Below, piece by piece: positions 5,609-9,651 of a stretch of 9,651 bases of DNA. Both the position numbers and the translations under genes were made by a program. The number at the start of each line of letters is the position of its first letter. The first letter of the stretch is position 1. Origin of the DNA: Candidatus Bathyarchaeota archaeon (GTDB taxonomy: Archaea > Asgardarchaeota > Lokiarchaeia > Sigyniarchaeales > Sigyniarchaeaceae); assembly GCA_014729935.1 (NCBI GenBank), contig WJJB01000045.1, forward strand, positions 1 to 9,651, in the 5' to 3' direction. The notes beneath the pieces were generated by a model. That model made no database searches, was not told where the DNA came from, and was given only the letters and a program-made list of their open reading frames with translations.

Positions 5609-8600
5609 ATGAAGAGAAGAAAGGGATTTTCAGCTGCAATGGTAGGCGGCATGGTGGCATTGTGCATCATCCTTGGCCATGTATCCGTGCCATTCTTACA
5701 CGTATCACGCGATAGAGGAGATATTTACCTGCCGGGCGGGGATATAAGGGCCAATGCAGGCGATCATGCAACCACCTTACCCGGCACGAGTCAAGACGTG
5801 CGGTACATCGGGAACAGAACGGTGCAAGTAGGAAATACCGCCGCAACGAGCAATCTCACGGTACCCGCCATGAGCAGTGATTCAACCTTGTTCGAGGCAA
5901 ATGGGTCCTTTAAATTCAACCAAGCTTCGTTTGACGTGAACCATACAATTGAAAATTCCCCGGGGTTCAACACGCCCCACCAGATCTCTGGATGGAAGGA
6001 ACCAGTTAACCTTTCTTCCTCCTCCATACTCACGGGAACGGAGAATGCCTCCTTCCCGTATACGAACCTGAATAACCCGGGAGATCCATGGATCATTGCA
6101 TCTTCAGGGAATCAGGTCATAGTTACTTTTGGGTTCGAGATCGGGAATATATCCTTCCCATCAGCGATAAGGAATGACTTGGAGCTCACGATGCAGTTCG
6201 ATAGGAACGTGACAATAGACGTGGAGGGATATGATTACCGGAATGGTGGTGGATGGCAATCCTTGAACGGGAGTGCAATCCCATATGAGAAGGACATCTT
6301 CCATTTTGATATCATCAGGTTGATCAACGATCACGCGCAATACTTGAGCGATGACCCGTCTACCGTGCTGAATCTCACCGTGGTGATTTCTGCGACCGGT
6401 GCTTTCAACGCGCGGCTTCATGGCGTGCGGGCGCAGGCATACGGCGCGCGTTCAGTGCAAATATCTGCAGATAAACAGTTAGCCCTCTCGTTCGACTTGC
6501 GAGGTGATGCCACGGTCGATGGAGTATGGCTCTGGATTCGATCGTTGAATCTCAGCTCTTCTGAAGTTTTGCAAATGCAAGTCTATGAATCTGATAATTC
6601 TAGCATCACCATTGGGGACCCGGGAGAAAGCATTGAAGGTATCAGGTCCACGGGAAACACTGAACCCTACCAGGAGCCGGACTTGGGTGCTCCCGTGCCA
6701 GGATCAACGATCACGATCAATGACTATACAGGCGATGAACTTGCATATTTTCAATTTTCAAGTGGCTTGGACCTCGATATCGGGAATTATTTCTTGGTGC
6801 TGGAAAGTGACTTGAACAAGACACTGGTAAATATTTCCACCAGCAGGTATAGCGTCATGGTGCTACCATGGGACGATCAAATAGACGAGGGATCCTTGCT
6901 CGATGCGGATGATCCCGAAAAGGTTAACGATCACACGTTCCTGTTCTCGAACGATACGGGTACGACGTGGCACAAGGTGTATGCCAAGGCAGGAAATATC
7001 GGTGAAGTGGATGCAGCACCATTCAACGTGACCATCACCCGTCGCCTCATCCCGTCAGATCTCGACATGATATTCGGGGATGTCTCCGTGAATGACGTGT
7101 CAATGGCCGTCGACCAGCCTTTTTCCATCAATAATTTCGAGTGGGGGCTTGGCAATTGGACCCCCTCTGGACAATCCTACATCGCATCCGGGGCAAATTA
7201 CGAGATAGGCATGGATTGGGACACGGGACGGATGGCTGATTTCACGTATAACGCTTCGATCGACATGCTCGCTTATTCCAACGAGCCGGCTGATGTTACC
7301 TGCACGCTTGATCCAGGTGAAGCACCGGCATGGCTCTTGAACTTCACCTTTGAACGGGATCTTATTGCTTCTTGGACAGGACGGAGGTTTAATTTCACCT
7401 ATCCTGCAGACTGGAACGTCGTGAATTTAACCTATCCCGACGGGAAAAGCTATTTCGATGCCACCAACGAAAGCAGTATCTCTGGTGCATTCAAGCAATA
7501 TTCCGTGACGGAAGTAAGCATCAATGAATTGCCAGCACCCCAGCAGGAAGGCAATTATAAATTCAGGTTTACCAGCCAGAATTACTTGAACTCGCTTGAA
7601 ACTTACCTTTTTTACAAGAGCAAGTATTTTTACAAGACAAAAAGCTTTACCGTGGAGGATAACCTGAGTGCCAGGATACATGTTCGAGACAGTAATGGAC
7701 TACCTGTCGACACGGGAATGGTGAATGTCACCATGTTCTCTCCTACCGATACCGTGTTTCTCTCGGATACCAGCACCGTTATCAATAACACGCTCAATTT
7801 CACCGCATCCTACCACTTCGAAGATACCATCTTGCATCAGTGGACATCGGGTAACGCGAACGGCACATACAAGACCAGGGGATTCTGGTTCAATGGTTCG
7901 GAAGCCGGGATCATGATATCGGATGTCTTCAAGGTTGGATATTCAATAATGAGTATTGAAACCATCGAGAATTACGACCGGGGCGTGAATACCATCAGGG
8001 GACATTTCGCGACAGGACTCGTGGATGGCATCAAGACACAAATCTCCACCATTTCCATAACCGAGGAAAAGTCTCCCGTGGATATCCTGGTCGACCTTCC
8101 CATTGATGATATCCGGTTCCATGAATTCAATCAATCTGAAACCATTTACAATCCTGGAGAAACAGTTGATTTTTCATTGAACGTATCCGTCATGGATCCC
8201 ATGTTCTCCCATGAGCTTGAAGCATGCGTGGAAATTTTCCAATTCAATCAACCAGGCAGGGTGATCATGAATTTAACCATGGCTCCAGTGACATTAGCCT
8301 CCTATCTTGAACCGGGGTACATGCAAGTCTTGAATTTCTCTGGTACCTTTCCAGCAGGCACGGAAGGCTTCAATGCACCCGTGAGGAATGGCTTGTACAT
8401 GACCAGGGTTAAATTCTTCATCGATGGCGATCTTGCTGAAACATGGGAATCAAGCGAAACTATGGCTACAAAGGTCGATGATGGAGCGCTCGATGGAAGC
8501 ATCATTGCGGTGAAGACCTTATCGAACAGGACGGGGGTGACCTTCTCCCAAGAATTTAACCGGACTACCGAAACCATTTTCAATAATCGGACGGTCTACC

Positions 8601-9651
8601 TCATGTTGCTGGAATCGCAAGACGGGGTATCCATGGACGGTGATTACTGGGTTCACTGGACCAACAATATCTCGGCGATCATGGAGGGAATCAACATCAG
8701 GGCACTTGATGGTGAGTTGCTTGCCATCAATAACAAGATAAATATCTCTGGCACCTTGCTCTTGGAAAACGGGACCTATTACACGGATGCAGCATCTGTC
8801 GAATCATGGATAATGGTGGAAGGCATGTGGTTACCCTTCAACACGACGACGGGTAGCAATATTATCAGTGTCCTTAACGGCAACGTCACCGCGATATTTC
8901 AACTTCCAAGCACGTACCAGGAAACGGTACCGATCAAGCTGAACTGGTCCGGGGTTCCAGCCGAATCCATACGTGGATTAACTTACGAACACGATCTCGA
9001 TCTCATCAGGTACGTGGCGAATTACACCATGACCATATTGGCAGGAGAAGTGGAGATCTTCGGTAATCTCAAGAACTTCTACAATTTCAGGGTGACCAAC
9101 ACGGGAAATACGACGCTGGCATTTAATGCAACGCCAGTGATGACCTCGAGCCAAGACGTTCACGCGCAGGTTTCAGCGTGGGCAAACGATGACCTGTTCA
9201 ATGTCTTACCTGGCGAGAGTTTCATCTTCGAGTTGAACATACTTCACGATGACCTGGGATTGGGGAAATCACTTCCTGTTAATTTCACGGTGAATCTCAA
9301 CGCCTATTCCATTGAAACGAAGGAATACGTTGATTTTCCAAGTCAATTCAACGGCATGGTTAAGAGCGTTAGCCTGATAGATAGAATGGGCGATATTTGG
9401 TACGTTTTCTACATCGGACTCATTGTCGGGCTCTTGTATCTTGCCTTCCTGTACATCAGGCATGTTCGCAAGCGCATCAAGAAACCAGTTGAAGAAGGCG
9501 CGTTGGCAAGGAAGAAATCGATGGAAGGTGTTCAAGAACCCGAAGGAAAGAAACTTATCGTCAAGAAAGGATCCGAGATTGAAAAGGAAGCAAAATTTGA
9601 TGAGAAGGAACCTGAAAAAGCCAAGTACAGGGATATTGACGACGTGATAGA
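5609..9651 (+). CDS. Giant sequon-rich surface glycoprotein, type I membrane protein (3' end beyond window)
   Basis: One frame stays open from ATG 5609 to the last base: 1347 full codons with no stop, so the C-terminus is missing. An in-frame TAA at 5600 rules out an earlier start; AAGGG (5594-5598) is a weak ribosome site. KRRK followed by a hydrophobic stretch (about residues 7-30) is a signal peptide or anchor. The ectodomain (about 35-1260) is beta-rich, has only two cysteines and about 45 N-x-S/T sequons, from N69 to N1225. Residues about 284-455 look like a jelly-roll, 685-778 like an Ig/macroglobulin-type module (HVRDSNGLPVDTGMVNVT), and 1150-1243 like a CARDB/NEW3-type sandwich (NFRVTNTGNTT). 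A single helix (about 1264-1283) is followed by RHVRKRIKK and a K/E-rich cytosolic tail of at least 64 residues without sequons. An S-layer, adhesin or receptor-like role fits. Domain names are by-eye resemblance; no enzyme motif was recognised. Confidence 0.85.
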   Translation, partial: MKRRKGFSAAMVGGMVALCIILGHVSVPFLHVSRDRGDIYLPGGDIRANAGDHATTLPGTSQDVRYIGNRTVQVGNTAATSNLTVPAMSSDSTLFEANGSFKFNQASFDVNHTIENSPGFNTPHQISGWKEPVNLSSSSILTGTENASFPYTNLNNPGDPWIIASSGNQVIVTFGFEIGNISFPSAIRNDLELTMQFDRNVTIDVEGYDYRNGGGWQSLNGSAIPYEKDIFHFDIIRLINDHAQYLSDDPSTVLNLTVVISATGAFNARLHGVRAQAYGARSVQISADKQLALSFDLRGDATVDGVWLWIRSLNLSSSEVLQMQVYESDNSSITIGDPGESIEGIRSTGNTEPYQEPDLGAPVPGSTITINDYTGDELAYFQFSSGLDLDIGNYFLVLESDLNKTLVNISTSRYSVMVLPWDDQIDEGSLLDADDPEKVNDHTFLFSNDTGTTWHKVYAKAGNIGEVDAAPFNVTITRRLIPSDLDMIFGDVSVNDVSMAVDQPFSINNFEWGLGNWTPSGQSYIASGANYEIGMDWDTGRMADFTYNASIDMLAYSNEPADVTCTLDPGEAPAWLLNFTFERDLIASWTGRRFNFTYPADWNVVNLTYPDGKSYFDATNESSISGAFKQYSVTEVSINELPAPQQEGNYKFRFTSQNYLNSLETYLFYKSKYFYKTKSFTVEDNLSARIHVRDSNGLPVDTGMVNVTMFSPTDTVFLSDTSTVINNTLNFTASYHFEDTILHQWTSGNANGTYKTRGFWFNGSEAGIMISDVFKVGYSIMSIETIENYDRGVNTIRGHFATGLVDGIKTQISTISITEEKSPVDILVDLPIDDIRFHEFNQSETIYNPGETVDFSLNVSVMDPMFSHELEACVEIFQFNQPGRVIMNLTMAPVTLASYLEPGYMQVLNFSGTFPAGTEGFNAPVRNGLYMTRVKFFIDGDLAETWESSETMATKVDDGALDGSIIAVKTLSNRTGVTFSQEFNRTTETIFNNRTVYLMLLESQDGVSMDGDYWVHWTNNISAIMEGINIRALDGELLAINNKINISGTLLLENGTYYTDAASVESWIMVEGMWLPFNTTTGSNIISVLNGNVTAIFQLPSTYQETVPIKLNWSGVPAESIRGLTYEHDLDLIRYVANYTMTILAGEVEIFGNLKNFYNFRVTNTGNTTLAFNATPVMTSSQDVHAQVSAWANDDLFNVLPGESFIFELNILHDDLGLGKSLPVNFTVNLNAYSIETKEYVDFPSQFNGMVKSVSLIDRMGDIWYVFYIGLIVGLLYLAFLYIRHVRKRIKKPVEEGALARKKSMEGVQEPEGKKLIVKKGSEIEKEAKFDEKEPEKAKYRDIDDVI

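Noticed and set aside
5518..5715. 65-aa plus-strand ORF across the leader and signal peptide of the surface protein
   Set aside because: It is out of frame with the giant ORF, overlaps its signal-peptide coding region, and the translation has no features.
6322..6715. 14-bp direct repeat GATCAACGATCACG at 6322-6335 and 6702-6715, with its core AACGATCAC again at 6926
   Set aside because: The copies lie in different reading frames within coding sequence, with uneven spacing and no flanking similarity. One such repeat is not surprising by chance in this length.
6585..6815. Small ORFs on both strands between 5791 and 9647 (for example 6585-6815 plus, 7427-7681 minus, 9423-9647 plus)
   Set aside because: All lie inside the uninterrupted giant frame and have no domain-like features; they are shadows.
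1..9651. tRNA, rRNA, CRISPR array, IS element or defence cassette
   Set aside because: I saw no cloverleaf, regularly spaced repeats, transposase motifs or nuclease/toxin signatures in the intergenic stretches, all of which are below 200 bp.

Overview
This 9.65 kb window is a compact, entirely plus-strand block that looks archaeal. The archaeal reading rests on a TTTATAAT box about 60 nt upstream of the best-supported start (purH), a GGAG Shine-Dalgarno there, and a very large surface protein packed with N-glycosylation sequons and held by one C-terminal membrane helix. The mix of TPR protein, orphan multi-pass membrane proteins and a giant surface glycoprotein with a charged cytosolic tail would suit an Asgard-type (Promethearchaeati) genome. 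That placement is an inference from style only; no taxonomic marker gene is present.

Layout: (1) 1-744, the 3' part of a TPR-repeat protein cut by the left edge. (2) 794-2794, a 666-aa polytopic protein resembling the MOP/MATE-like polysaccharide flippases, with unusual acidic N-terminal and basic C-terminal extensions. Its start codon and ribosome site lie in a cluster of mutually exclusive inverted repeats. (3) 2933-3709, a 7-TM protein of unknown function. (4) 3825-5420, purH, the bifunctional AICAR transformylase/IMP cyclohydrolase; this is the only gene with a firm function. (5) 5609 to the right edge, a giant ORF of at least 1347 codons with no stop inside the window. It encodes a signal-peptide-bearing, sequon-rich type I membrane protein whose end lies beyond the window. 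It fills the right 42% of the window, so no stretch above about 190 bases is without a gene.

How the genes may work together: purH is housekeeping purine synthesis with its own promoter, and is probably unrelated to its neighbours. The flippase-like protein and the sequon-rich surface protein could be linked functionally, with lipid-linked glycan export feeding N-glycosylation. They are separated by two genes and by likely internal promoters, so this is only a hypothesis. No tRNA, rRNA, CRISPR array, insertion sequence or toxin/antitoxin pair was seen. No complete new multi-gene system is evident. The most unusual items are the unterminated surface protein, the switch-like repeats at 770-798, and the strong dyad in the leader at 5542-5561.
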